Source: Botryosphaeria dothidea (lineage: Eukaryota; Ascomycota; Dothideomycetes; Botryosphaeriales; Botryosphaeriaceae). Taken from it: a DNA stretch of 64,000 nt. Below, one piece after another: positions 34,210-45,631 of the stretch. Positions within the stretch are counted from its first letter, which is position 1. Each line of letters starts with the position of its first letter. The notes under the pieces are model-generated. The model worked only from the letters and a program-made list of their open reading frames with translations. It was not told where the DNA came from and made no database searches. The stretch is from positions 1,178,001 to 1,242,000 of the forward strand of contig WWBZ02000033.1 of NCBI GenBank assembly GCA_011503125.2. The letters are read 5' to 3'. The position numbers and the translations under genes are program-made.

Positions 34210-36499
34210 TCACGGCTTGATCGCGGCCCTCAAGGCGCTCGCTAATCTCTGATATTCCTTCAACAGCTCATCCACATCCCCAATCTTCAAATCCTTCGCC
34301 TCTTTCGCGTCGATGAACCGCTTCACTGGAGGCGCCGTCTTGCTGAGCTCATCGAGTCTCTTGACCGCAGCAGCAGCCTTTACATCTGGCTCCGGGATCG
34401 GCGAGGGGGAAGATGTCGTAGGCAGGTCTGTCATAGAACCGCCATCCGTCTGCTTGGCCTTCTCGGGTGTCGGCGAAACTGGCGTCGCGGGTGCCGTATT
34501 CGTCCTGCCGAACCTTGGGAGCATGTTCATGCCGCCAAACCCGCGCAGCGGATTCAAGGAACTGCCCAGGTTCCGCATGGACTCAACTGCAGAGGTACCA
34601 GCGCTGTTAGGAGTTGTTGCCTGCGGTGGAGGGCTTGTAAGTGGATCAGTGCCCTTGTCTGCGGGAGTGAAAGCCACGCGTCTGCTGCTAGCTCCGCTCC
34701 TGGCGCTGTCGACGCTGCGCTCCCGGAGAGGCCGCCGACCGCCAAAGAGATCGGTGACCTTAGGATCTCGTTGAGTCTCGGTAGCTTCCTCGTTTATCGA
34801 ACTGCCTGCGCTGGCATTGTCATCGATAGGCGGTGGAGTACTGACGAGCTTCCGGACGTCTTCAAGGGTCTTGGGATGAACCGCCTCAGACTTCCCTCCA
34901 GTCTGTTGCTCCTTGAGACGCCCAAACAGGAATTTAAGGCTGTTGTCCAAAGTCTGGTTGATTGACTCAAACGCCTGGTCTGCGCTATCCAACACCGCCT
35001 GACGCGCTGCATCGCTGGCGGCTTCAATGCGATTTGTTTGAGCTTGAATCAGATTGCTTAAACGCCGTTGGGACTTATCCATAGGTGAAGGAAGGGCCTC
35101 GTGCTTGCCATCTGCACCCTCCGGGGAAAGACTTGCCTTCGCGGGGGTGATTCCAAGGTCCATCGGTGGAGCACCGCTGGGCGTAATTGGCCTGCCGGCC
35201 GACTTGTCAGGTCCTCCGGGCAATTCATCTGCCCTCAAAGTTGACAGATCTACATTCTCCAGGAACGCAATGGAGGCTTCTAGGTTCACTAGACAATACG
35301 CCGCCTCTCCATCGACCTTGCTTGCAGTCCTGAATCTTTGAACGAAATGCAAGTTGCTGACAACGCAAATGCTGTCAGGAGGAGAGGTAATGAGGGCGTA
35401 GATGAGGGTTGGCAGAATCTCGTCGGCGGAGGAGGAGCTAGGAAAGATCTGAGACAACGCCTCGACAATGCTCTTGTGAGCACCCGTCAGGTGCTGCAGC
35501 TTCCCGAGGGGGTGCTTCTCGTCGTTCATCTTCTGAATGCTTTCTCGAACTTCAGCCAGCATCTCGGGTATCTTATCCTTCTTTTCGTCCATAGACTTCC
35601 GCATCTCAGGTGTAATCTCTTCGCCATGTCCAAGAAGTTCCTTGAGACCGATTCCGACAAGTGAAAGGGCGGCGGTGCGCGAGCGGAGCTTCTCGTCTCG
35701 CTCGGCATCGTCGGTATTGCGGTGTCGCCAAATGCGGGAGTATATCTAAACTCTGTTTAACATTTGCTTGGCAGGAGAAGTACAAGAGCAACTGTGTTTG
35801 CAGACGAGGAGACCAACCTTCTCGCAGACTGCTCTTTCGACAGCTTCCTCCAAAGCGGTCCGCTTCAATTCCAGTAATCTCCGAGCCTTTTTGCGGTCCG
35901 CGACTTCCGAGACGGTCAGCATCTGCTGCTCCAAGGTGGAATCCGATGTTTTCCGAACATTGCGTGAATTTGTGGATGTGCGTGAGGCCAGCGACGTGGC
36001 AGAGCCTTGGCGGGATAGCCTCGTGGAAAGAGCGGCGATGTGGGTATCTATTTGGGATGCGGCGCGGACGTAGAATTCTTGGAACAGCTCGGATAGCGTG
36101 TCGATGCTGATAGGAGTGGGGTGCACGCGGGCGGAGAGCGACTCTAGAAACCTACTCGGGGTCAGCATGAAGTGGGACTTTGTTGAGGCCTAATGCAAAC
36201 CTTTCGGCCAGGCTCCTAATCTCGATGGGCAGGTCCTCGAACGACTGCGGGAGTGCAACATCGGGGTCTTGATCGTTGTCGTGCGCATCGCCATCCTCGG
36301 AACGGGTTGCAAAGACGTCGCCCTTCTCGCTGGCATCGCTGTCCGGGTGTGCGAAAGCTGTCGGGTGTAGGATCTCGGGAATGGAAGCTCCAACAGTGCT
36401 TGCGCGGCTTCGATGGCGGGGCCCCTGCGGGGTGCTGTCGAAGCGACTGAAGCTCTTTGAGGCGTGGAGTACCTTCGGGCGTTCCTCTTCGGCGGCCAT
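34210..36499 (-). CDS. VPS9-domain Rab5-type guanine nucleotide exchange factor
   Basis: Three exons (36499-36201, 36151-35818, 35745-34210) encode 722 residues. N-terminal 200 residues are Ser/Asp-rich with IEIRSLAERFLESLS, and a coiled region follows (RKKARRLLELKRTALEEAVERAV). The VPS9 domain runs about 212-375: IWRHRNTDDAERDEKL, ADEILPTLIYALI and GEAAYCLVNLEASIAFL. This domain charges Rab5/Ypt51 with GTP and drives early endosome fusion and vacuolar delivery. The C-terminal half is low complexity with SP/TP sites and a final helix. Size and layout resemble yeast Muk1-like rather than Vps9 (no CUE domain seen). A divergent promoter is shared with atg15. Confidence 0.9.
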
Positions 36500-36917
36500 G
36501 GTGTCGAGTTGTGTAGTTAAGGAGCAGAGTGGAAGGTTCGCATGCCGCAGTGGTGTAATTTAGAGTTGCTATTGATAGTCTGAGGGAGCTCTGGCACACG
36601 CGTCGAGCACGAGCACGAGCACGAAACTGACCTGAACTGAACTGGACACGCCGGTGCCTGCGGAGCTCAGCCGATAAGGGGTCCCTTATCGCAGCCCTGG
36701 CTTGGCGTCTGGAGCTACCCACGGCCGCTGGTCTTATGACGCGCTGTGGCTCACACCCCAGCTTCCGCCCAACGCTCGCCCTCGCCATCCCTCGCGCCTC
36801 CTGTATTGCAACCCCGACTCCCAATATATTCGCTCTTCTCCGTGCAAGAGTTCGCTTCTCTGCAGCTGGTGCCAGCTCTGTCATGCCTCGCACCTTTCCT
36901 TGACGCCCGTCGCCACC
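36500..36917. promoter_or_regulatory. divergent promoter between VPS9 and atg15 genes
   Basis: A 418-base region with both promoters. A CT-rich tract runs before the atg15 start (about 36780-36860). No defined element was recognised. Confidence 0.45.
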
Positions 36918-39099
36918 ATGACCATCAAGCACCGCCTCCGCAGCTCTGCCGGCAGAGCAACCGCCGCCGTCTTCACCACCCTCCTCTCCCTCGCCGCCGT
37001 CCACCCCGCTCTCGCCGATGTTTCGCCCCAGGACAGCGATGCGTCTGGCGTTCTCCCGGTCCTGCCGCCGGGCACTCCGCACGAAGATGCATCCGCCAGC
37101 CTATCAAGGGATATGGACTTCGTGAGTATGCTCGGCCCGAAAGCCGAGCGCTGGCGATGCTGATGCCTATATGCAACCAGACCTTGAAGCACATCTTCCA
37201 CCACGGCACCCATAAGTATCCCGGCTTACACCGGCGTCTGGACGTCCATCCCGATACCCCGCTGTGGGTTGCCTCGGACGATGATCCTCAACAACGGGTG
37301 CCTGCCCCCCGCCTTCGAGCCCGCTCGCAGGCTCTCAACATCGAACGCCTGGCCGATCGAAGCCCAGAGACGATCAACCATATTCTCGACTATAAGCGCT
37401 TTACTGGGAAGGAGATTTCCCTTCCCGCTGATGCCTGGACCATCGATGAGATTGCTGGTCCAAATGTGACGGATAAAGAGAGCGTCCTGACGTTCGCCCG
37501 GATGGCGGCAAACGCCTATGTCACCGATCCCACCCAGCCTGACTGGTCAGACGTCAAGGGTGGTTTTAACTACACAGAAGACTTCGGGTGGGAAACTGAT
37601 GGTCTCCGCGGCCATATTTTTGCCGATACCAAGAACTCGACCGTCGTCATCGGCATCAAGGGCACTTCGCCCGCCGTCTTCGATGGCTCAGAGACCACCA
37701 CCAACGACAAGGTGAACGACAACCTCTTCTTCGGATGCTGCTGTGGTCAGGGAGGCTCCTACATGTGGAGACAGGTTTGCGACTGCATGACAGCCACGTA
37801 TACCTGCAACTCTACCTGTTTGGTGCAAAATCTCCACGAGAAGAACCGCTATTATTATGCCGTTCAAGACCTTTACCACAACGTCACCGCCCTGTATCCT
37901 GAGTCGGACGTGTGGATCTCAGGACACTCGCTTGGCGGTGCTACAGGCAGTCTTCTTGGTCTCACCTACGGATTACCGGTGATCACCTTTGAGGCTCCGG
38001 GTGAGGCTATGCCGGCATCTCGGCTGGGCCTTCCCACTCCTCCAGACTACCACCTTGGCAGACATCAAGACAGAGTTGACTCCGGAGTTTACCATTTTGG
38101 TCACACTGCGGATCCTATGTACATGGGTTTGTGTAACACAGCCACCTCCGTTTGTACCATAGGTGGTTATGCCATGCAGAGTGTATGCCATTCTGGATCT
38201 GTCTGCACCTACGATACAGTTGGAGACCTTGGCTGGCGCGTTGGTGCCGGAACCCACCGGATACAGCAAGTCATCCATGACGTTATCGAACGATATGACG
38301 ATGTCCCTCCGTGCACTCCCGACATCAGCTGCACGGACTGCTTCAACTGGAAGTTCTTTGAAAGCAACGGCTCCGATACTACGACTAGCTCCATGAGCAG
38401 CACCGCCACCTCCACCCTTACTAGGACCCAGACATGTAAAACTCCAGGATGGTGGGGATGTCTCGACGAGAGCACCACATCTGGTCCTGTGACCACATCA
38501 ACTACAATCATTACCTCGACCACTTGCGATACGGTAAGTTGACTCACCGGGGGGGGTTTTTTTTTTTTTGCTCTCTATAGGCTAACAAACAATAGCCCGG
38601 TTGGTTTGGTTGCAACGACAAGACCACTCACACCGTCATCACAACTTCCAGCAGCATTTTCCCTGTGCCTACTACAACCAGCACTTCAACCTCAACCTTA
38701 ACCTCGACCTCGACCTCGACTTCAACTACCACTTGCGAGACTCCAGGCTGGTTTGGCTGCGATGATCCGACAACCGCTTCTACATCCACAACTTCATCTA
38801 CTTCGACTTCGACCTCGAGCTGTGCCACACCTGGTTGGTTCGGTGGCTGTGACGACCCTCCGACAACCACCACGACGTCGACAAACTCAGCCACGCCAAA
38901 GCCATCCTTGAGTTCCGTGCCCTCTAGTACCGTGGCATCCACCACTTCCAGCTGCACCTCCAAGGAATGGTTTGGCCTTATCTGTGTCGATCCTTCTCCA
39001 ACCGAGACCGCGCCTTCCACTCCAACGCCTCATCACAAGTGCGCTCATAGGAATTGGCTTGGTCGTTGCAAGGAATGGAAGGAGGAAGACGAGCTATAG
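36918..39099 (+). CDS. atg15: autophagic vacuolar lipase Atg15
   Basis: Three exons (36918-37121, 37181-38533, 38596-39099) encode 686 residues. An N-terminal signal anchor is formed by residues about 12-33. The lipase core matches Atg15: [12 protein letters not shown], then GHSLGGATG with nucleophile Ser318, the cysteine-rich loop [13 protein letters not shown], and DPMYMGLC. Atg15 breaks down intravacuolar autophagic bodies and lipids and reaches the vacuole by the multivesicular body route. From residue 487 a Ser/Thr-rich tail carries repeats of a C-x-TPGW-x-GC unit ([18 protein letters not shown] across the intron, [19 protein letters not shown]), then degenerate [11 protein letters not shown] and [10 protein letters not shown]. 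Intron 2 has G8 and T13 homopolymers. Confidence 0.93.
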
Positions 39100-40419
39100 G
39101 GAAGGTACCACTCCACTAGACGAGTACGACGAGACTGCATTCGCTTAAAAACAGCACTGTGGATGGCGTTTGATTAAGAAAGGCGTTTCTAGGTTTTGAT
39201 TTTTTTGCTTCCATGATACCGCAATGGAGGAGAATACATGGGACAAGGCGTATCTCGCGTCTTGAGTAAATACGCATGTGACTGGATCTTGAATTGAGAT
39301 CAACTATATACTTGCATCACACATATATGCTATGACTAGATTTATACATTATGGAATCACCGATGAATCTCTGGTACACGTGATTCATCGTTGCTTGAGG
39401 GAAGGGCTGACAGGAAGATCACATGCGTATGTTAGTGAGTTCGAAGTTCGGATATCCCATTACCGAAAAAGGCAGGTGTATCAGATCCCACGGCACTTCA
39501 ACCGAGACCGCCAGCAGGGGGGAAGGCAGTGGAACCTGCGGGCGCAACGGCTAAGCCTTGGCTGCATGGGACAAGCTTTTTCTTGATTCTTCGTCCGCGT
39601 GGTATCGCGGGAGTTCACTTGGAGCATGGCATGCGTATAAAGGTCAGGCTACCCATTCGTTAAATCTGACGTCCTCTGCCGCCCATACCTACCAGCCGTA
39701 CCTGCACACCTGGGAAGCAAGAGAGAAAAAGTGAAAGGAAGACAGTCAGTGGATACAGCTTGAGTAAAGCAAGGGGTGCTTCCCAACAACCACGAGGCGA
39801 TCGAATCCTGTAAGAGCGCCAACGTTAGTCCCTCATCCACCACCACGCGAGCCGAAAGACGGGCACGCATCACGGGTAAGTCAGATCCCCAAAGAGAGAT
39901 AGATACCAAGAGCACATATACATGCATGCGCATAATTCTTCGACATACAGCTGAACCTTCCACCACCTAATAATTCCAATACAAATAAGAAACGAACAAC
40001 AGCATAAGAACGCCTCCGATCAAAAAAGTTATCGTGAGATGACCTCCTCAATCGCTAGTGACCCCAATAAATGTTTCCACGAAAAATGGAGGGTTCGAAG
40101 AGAAAAAGAAAGTATAGAAAAAAGAAAATAATTGTGATCAATGCTCGCAACAACACACATGATATGATGATTATCATGCCAAGTTCCCTGTGTTACCCCC
40201 ACACCAGTTCCGTCTTTAATAGGGGAAAAAGTGAAAATTCCCTTTCCCGTAGTTGAACCGCTCCGTCCGATTACGCCTATAATGTCGATGTAGTCGCGTG
40301 AAAAGAAATCAAAAAATGGAAAGGGGGAAAGAGGAGAAACCAATGCTCTTGGTGTTGAAATTTCTTGCATTTATCCCCCTTCCTCTCGTTGGTACCCAGC
40401 TTCAATGATCGCCGATTCT
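39100..40419. other. convergent 3' regions of atg15 and sip5
   Basis: A 1.3-kb interval with AT-rich stretches. Short open frames do not look coding. Polyadenylation-like AATAA is present near 39970 and 40067. Confidence 0.5.
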
Positions 40420-43114
40420 TCAAAGAGCATTCGTCTCGTGACGCTCCTGCTCATCAATTTGCACATTACCGCTGCTCTTCTGATTGAAATCATCACTGCC
40501 AAAATCCGGCATCGGGAGGGAGGGAGCCTTGGCGTCAGGAGGAGGACTTGCAGGTGTTACCAAGACAGGAGGCGGCGCGCTGCTACTTGAGCTCTCGCCA
40601 GAATCTCCACGGCTGCGGGTCGCACTGCTGCCCTCCGCACTAGCAGGAGAAAGTCCAGGGACGTTCAACCCAGGGCTCTCCTGTTCCAGACTCGTTTTCT
40701 CCTGCTCCGAGGCTTCGGCGGAGGTGGTCGAGGGACCAATATCCTCGATGTGTTCGCTGTTCGACTTCTCCCTATCCTCCTCAGTCCCAATAACGGCAGC
40801 CAAACTCCTAAAGTTGAACATGGGCTCGGTACCAGCTCCACCACCAGGAGGCGTATCATTTCCGAGATTAGCATCAACAGGCGAGGCTCCGCCACCAAGG
40901 CTTACGCCACTAGTGTTCGGAGAGGGTTCAAAGGAAGATCCAGAGTTCGCACCGGCATCGTTAATGCGTGTAGATTCTGTTTCGGAATCGGCAAACGATG
41001 ACGCGGATGAGGACGCATTTGAGAGCTGTCGAAGTGCCATGCGATGAGAAATCTGTCCGGTGGGGTCGAAAGGAGAGGCGGGACCAACCGAATCTGCAGG
41101 CTTTTGAATACGCGCTCTGCTCTCCTCAAGGTGCTTCTGTGGATCTGCACGTGCGGACGAAGATGCTCCAGTGTTGAGAGTGGAAGTCGGCTCACTCATC
41201 GGATTGAAGCCTGCGCCCGAGCGATCGATTGCTTTTCCTTTGGAGTCACCCTGTCCGGAGGGACCAGCTGGGGCGGGGTTGTCGTCGGGGATATCGATGG
41301 GAAAGAATCCGGACTTGCGGCCCTGTTTTTGAGCTTTCTTCTCTTCCTTAGCCTTCTTCTTCTCTTCTTTCTTGGCTTTCTTCTCAGCCTCCTTCTCTTC
41401 TTTCTTCTTCCTTTCTTCTTCCGCGGCGAGACTCAACCTGATAGCCTCCATCATCATGAGTTCCTCGAGATCCTCCATCCGACTTCTCCTCGAACTCTGG
41501 CGGCCGGCAACAAGATCTTGGCCCTCCGTCGCACGCTCTCTACTTGAAGAACCTAGAAGCTGAGTCAGAGCGTCGCCGGAACCATTTCGTGGCGTTCCTG
41601 AGCCGCTACTGTTTTGACTGTCGCTGTTCAAGAAAGTTCTTCTCCTCCTACCTAAACCAAATCCTCTGCTGTCGGACGGATTGTTCCCGATCACGTATGC
41701 GGCATTATGAAGAGCAGTGGCAGCGGCAGATCTCCGCAATGCATGTGCTCGCGCGTCTGCGAGTTTCTTCGCCCAATCCGGACGCACCATGTCTGTGGTA
41801 ATGACCTGCGGTGAGCTTGCCGACAGAGACTTTCCTCTCTTCCTGCCGCCGCCGCTCTCGAGCGAAGTCGGCGAGTTGAGGGACGAGGACGACGACATTG
41901 CCGACGGATGGATGCTCTGTCCCTGGTACACAAGACCTTTCCTGAACGGAGGCGCTTCATACGTAACACCAAAATCCGGTTGCTTACAGAAGGGACAAGC
42001 TGAGGGTTCGGATACCAACATGCAGTCATCTTGAGGTTCGGCCGAAGGAGGCGGAGCGTTCGGGTCATTCGGGTCGTGATGCTCGGGTGGGTGGGGGTCG
42101 GGCCGCTTGATCTGTACGAAGCACTCGGAGCAGATGGGTTGGTCGCAACATCTAGTCATGTTCAGGTAAGGGGGGTAGTAGAGAAAGCAAATCGGACACT
42201 CGCTCGCGTCTTTGTAGAGGAAGGCTTCGAGGCGCTGGCCGTTCACGAAGGGGTCCTTGGGAAGCACGATCTCTTGACGGGTCATATCAGTTTGCGAATT
42301 ATTTTTCGATGACGTTGTCAAGGCGGCGAGAGTCTTCGCGCGGCCGCGGAAAAAAGGAGATGACGAGGATGTGTTACCAAGGGGCGAAGGGGCCGAAGGC
42401 AGTGAAAAGGCACTCTGGCCTGGGGATAAATGGCCAGAGGCGTCAGAGGTCGCGGAGGGCGATCTTCCGGTGATGGGCACCATTAGGCCGTTGAGGCTCT
42501 TTTCGGACGACTTGGGGTTCTTCGATTCGACGGTCCGGACAGGCTCCAGGTCGGGAGGAAGAGGCTCATCTGGGGCTGAGAGCGGGCGGCCATTGACGAC
42601 GCACACAAGCTGTGCTTCAGTCCAGGTATCTTCGTGGTCGTTCAGGCCCTTCCAAAATGGAGCCAAGCGGCGTTCAATCTAGAGAAAATAAGCTTCACCG
42701 CTTGAATTACGAGCAGCAGAGACATACCATCAACTGGCGGACAATCGTCTTGCTAAAGTCCTCCGGGCCGGTATATGTGCCCAGGGTCACCAGATATCCT
42801 CCGTCGACACCCTCCTCACGCATGCTCCGCTCACGCTCCTGCTCCCGCAATATGCGCTCCTTCTCCCGTTTCCGCGCCTCTCGCTCGGCCCTCGTCTCTC
42901 GCCTAGTAAACTCGGGGGGATCTCTGTCGGAGTTGGTGTTGATGCCGAGGAAGGAGAGGTCGGGTCTGCTGCTGCGACCGCCGCGGGACGAGTAGATGCG
43001 GTCGCCGGACTGGGGTTGGGAGCTGCTGTGGCTGCTGTGAGAGTGGCCATCGTGGGAGCGCGAGGGGCCCAGCGAGGTGCCGGGGCGCGACTCTCTGCTG
43101 CCGTTGTTGCCCAT
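40420..43114 (-). CDS. sip5: Sip5-like RING-variant protein
   Basis: Two exons, 43114-42728 and 42678-40420, encode 881 residues. MGNNGSRESRPG at the start looks like an N-myristoylation signal (MGNxxS). A coiled charged stretch (RETRAEREARKREKERILRE) and the GYLVTLGTYTGPEDFS block of Sip5 follow. About residues 290-400 hold CPIC, CCDQPICSECF and ACPFC, a degenerate zinc-finger pair. A UIM-like helix (EELMMMEAIRLSLAAEEE) sits before a lysine/glutamate-rich coiled coil. The C-terminal third is Ser/Pro-rich and disordered. In budding yeast Sip5 interacts with Snf1 and Reg1/Glc7 in glucose signalling; this role is by homology. The intron has GTATGT and TCTAG. Confidence 0.9.
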
Positions 43115-43665
43115 TTGCGTTGAGTGGTGGGAAAGAGTGCAGGCTTCGAGGCGGGTGCGGGCCTGGTTGTAAACACAGGCAAGCTGGAGCTCCAGATGGC
43201 TCGTGTGTCACCTGGACGGTCAATGCAAGGCGGCGCCTTTATCCGCGGCGCATCCTGGAGCAGTTCCTTATCGCGGGCTTGGGATGCGGTGTGGGTGCGG
43301 AGGGTCGCGTGGACAGGCGATGGTCCGTTGCGATAGACAGGCCGTGGATTGCGAAGGAGGGAGGCTTGAGGTGAGAGGCCAGCCGGCTCGAGGGCGAGGG
43401 CGCGGGCTGGTAAGCGGGCTTGGGGCCTGGGGCTGTTTGGGCAGAGCTGGCAGTGCGTTGTCGCCGGGCGGGCGTGGATGCAAGGATAGTGCTCTGGCCA
43501 GCTCGTGCCGACCGTTTGGGCTTGGGCGACGACAGCTTGTGTTTCCTCGACCGGCGGGGGGATCTGAAGGAGGCTGATGTGGATTTGGGTGGCGGCGGCG
43601 GGACGGCCGGGTGCATGTGCTCCTCTTCTGCATCCATCCATTACCTGCCGACGGCCCCAGGCCTG

Positions 43666-43704
<39 letters not shown>

Positions 43705-44323
43705 GCCAGCCCTGCCAGCCAGAAGCATGACGCATGCCGTCAAAACATCCACTGCAATCTCACCAAACCTGCACCCGCCAGCCCAGCACCGACTGCCATC
43801 GATCCCGCGCACACACGACCTTCTCCACGCTCTCTGCCACCTAGCGCCCTCTCCGTGAGCGCTGCGCTCCTGTGTTCCGCCGCTGCACGGGCGGATCTCC
43901 GCGCCGCTGACTCTCCTCCATTCCACACCATTGCGTCACCGCCGCTGCAGCTGCAGCTTTGATTATCCCCGCTGGTTGTGCAGCTGATTCAGTGCCAGCT
44001 CCAACACCTCCTATTCGACGGGTATAATCATTTGTTTCAAAATCTGCACCCAGAGCTGGACGGACAGACAGAAAAAACTGACAGGGCGCCGCTGTGCATT
44101 CAATTCATCGGTCTTTCCATGCCGTCCGTCGGCCTTTCTTCCTTGATTTCGCGCTCCATCCTATGCTTCTCCCATGTAGCTACATACATCTCCCGTGATA
44201 TATCGACGATCAGATACCGAAACAATTGCGTTGGACAGGCTGTGACGCTACCGAAGCGCTATTTTAACAACACCGCAGGAGAATTCCCAATAAACGCCAT
44301 GTGAAGCGTCATTCCTCCAGAGG
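43115..44323. other. sip5 upstream region and ARA2 3' flank
   Basis: A GC-rich 5' flank with long open frames on both strands that overlap each other and are judged non-coding. It includes a CTTG microsatellite (43667-43702). No separate gene is seen. Confidence 0.5.
43667..43702. repeat. (CTTG)9 tetranucleotide microsatellite
   Basis: Nine perfect tandem copies of CTTG lie about 550 bases upstream of the sip5 start. It is bounded by GGC and by CTGCC. In one antisense frame it reads as repeated KQAS, but this is a by-product. Confidence 0.95.
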
Positions 44324-45631
44324 TCACCTCAACGGAAGCTCTTTAGCCTCTGCCCGCACCTCCGGCTCGGGACTGGCCGCGGGTGTGAGCCACGGAGCCT
44401 CAGCTTCTGCCTCCCTGCCCTTGAGCGTCTTCTGCTTCCCGTCTCCCTCCTCAGCCTGCATGCTCTTGCCTCTTTGGTTCACGAAGCCCTTCTCGGGGCT
44501 GTCCCAGGCGTAGTCGCACCACTCGCCCAGGCATTCCTGAACGCCTTCGGCCAGAATCTGCACCGCACGCTTGCGGTTCAAGCTCCATTCATGAGCCCGC
44601 TTCCACCGCCCCGCACGGTCCGCGACGCTTTGTCCGTCCTCAAGCCCGTCGAGAATGCTGCGCCACACCATCATCGTCTTCTCCAGCTCCGCAGGTTGAC
44701 TGACTCCCATGACGCTCACGCCGAGCTTCTGCCCGCCGACCTCTTCGATGCTCTCGCGCTTCCACGGCACGCCCGATGCCGGGTCGCCGCGCGAGCCAAC
44801 CGGGGCGCCTGCATGAAGCCAAGTCTCGAGCGCAAAGCGTATGGCAATGACTTCAAGCTTTTCGCCATGCATGTCGCATAGCTCCGAGGCCTCGCGCACC
44901 GCAGCGCGCAGCTCTTTGCATGCAGGGTGGAAGTCGCCCATGCTGCCGACCGGCACACCCTCGCGACGCAGCAGACCCATGCCTAGCGGACTGGCATTGG
45001 GCACGACATCGACGCCGGCCGCCATCAGCCTTTGCACACCCTTGGTCGCCAGAGTGGTGTTCTGCAGGGTAAAGTTTGCGTAGCTCATGACGACGTCGAG
45101 CGGCTCGCCCGTCTCAGCCAGCACCCGCTCCGCCAGCCGGCACAGCGTCTCGACCGGATATCCAGATATGCCGACGTATTTGATGGTTCCGTCCTCGTCG
45201 CGGATGCGCCGCAGCTCGCGCACCGCGGCCATGACCTCGTCGGCCGACACGAATTCCACGTCATGGCAGTATACCACGTCGAGATAGGGCGTCTGGAGGC
45301 GGCGCAGACTGCGCATCACCGAAGAGCGCACCCATTCGGGGCAGTAGTCGAACTCGTCAGAGGCAACGCGACCGACCTTTGTGAGGAGGAAGTATTCTTC
45401 GCGTGGGAAGTTGGCGCGCACGAAAGGCGTCGAGAGCGCGGCGCCCAGAAGGGATTCGGAAGGTCCGTAGTAGGGCGAGGTATCGAAGGCGCGGATGCCT
45501 TTCTCGAGGGCGGAGCGCACCAAGCCGGTGGTGTCGAGGGCATACGGATCCTTGTTGTACTGGTGATTAAAGGTGGCAGTTCCGAACAGCAGCGGCGGCA
45601 GCACAAAGGAGAGGGGCGTCTTGGGCGCCAT
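44324..45631 (-). CDS. ARA2: D-arabinose/L-galactose-type aldo-keto reductase (Ara2-like)
   Basis: A single exon encodes 435 residues from ATG 45631. The frame is open upstream, but only with non-ATG codons. AKR active-site blocks are FDTSPYYG (Asp and Tyr), LLTKVGR (Lys) and VYCHDVE (His), with LPPLLFGTATF at the N-terminus. The family oxidises D-arabinose to D-arabinono-1,4-lactone with NAD+, the first step of D-erythroascorbate synthesis; L-galactose dehydrogenase of plants is the relative. It is cytosolic. The core ends near residue 350; a further 80 or so charged residues (RKRAVQILAEGV, then KQKTLKGREAEAEAP) form an extension unlike yeast Ara2 and ending in a low-complexity tail. Confidence 0.9.
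   Translation of the reverse strand: MAPKTPLSFVLPPLLFGTATFNHQYNKDPYALDTTGLVRSALEKGIRAFDTSPYYGPSESLLGAALSTPFVRANFPREEYFLLTKVGRVASDEFDYCPEWVRSSVMRSLRRLQTPYLDVVYCHDVEFVSADEVMAAVRELRRIRDEDGTIKYVGISGYPVETLCRLAERVLAETGEPLDVVMSYANFTLQNTTLATKGVQRLMAAGVDVVPNASPLGMGLLRREGVPVGSMGDFHPACKELRAAVREASELCDMHGEKLEVIAIRFALETWLHAGAPVGSRGDPASGVPWKRESIEEVGGQKLGVSVMGVSQPAELEKTMMVWRSILDGLEDGQSVADRAGRWKRAHEWSLNRKRAVQILAEGVQECLGEWCDYAWDSPEKGFVNQRGKSMQAEEGDGKQKTLKGREAEAEAPWLTPAASPEPEVRAEAKELPLR

Noticed and set aside
42787..43926. 379-residue minus-strand frame reading through the CTTG repeat (KQAS repeats)
   Set aside because: It overlaps the sip5 first exon in another frame, and its repeats come from the microsatellite.
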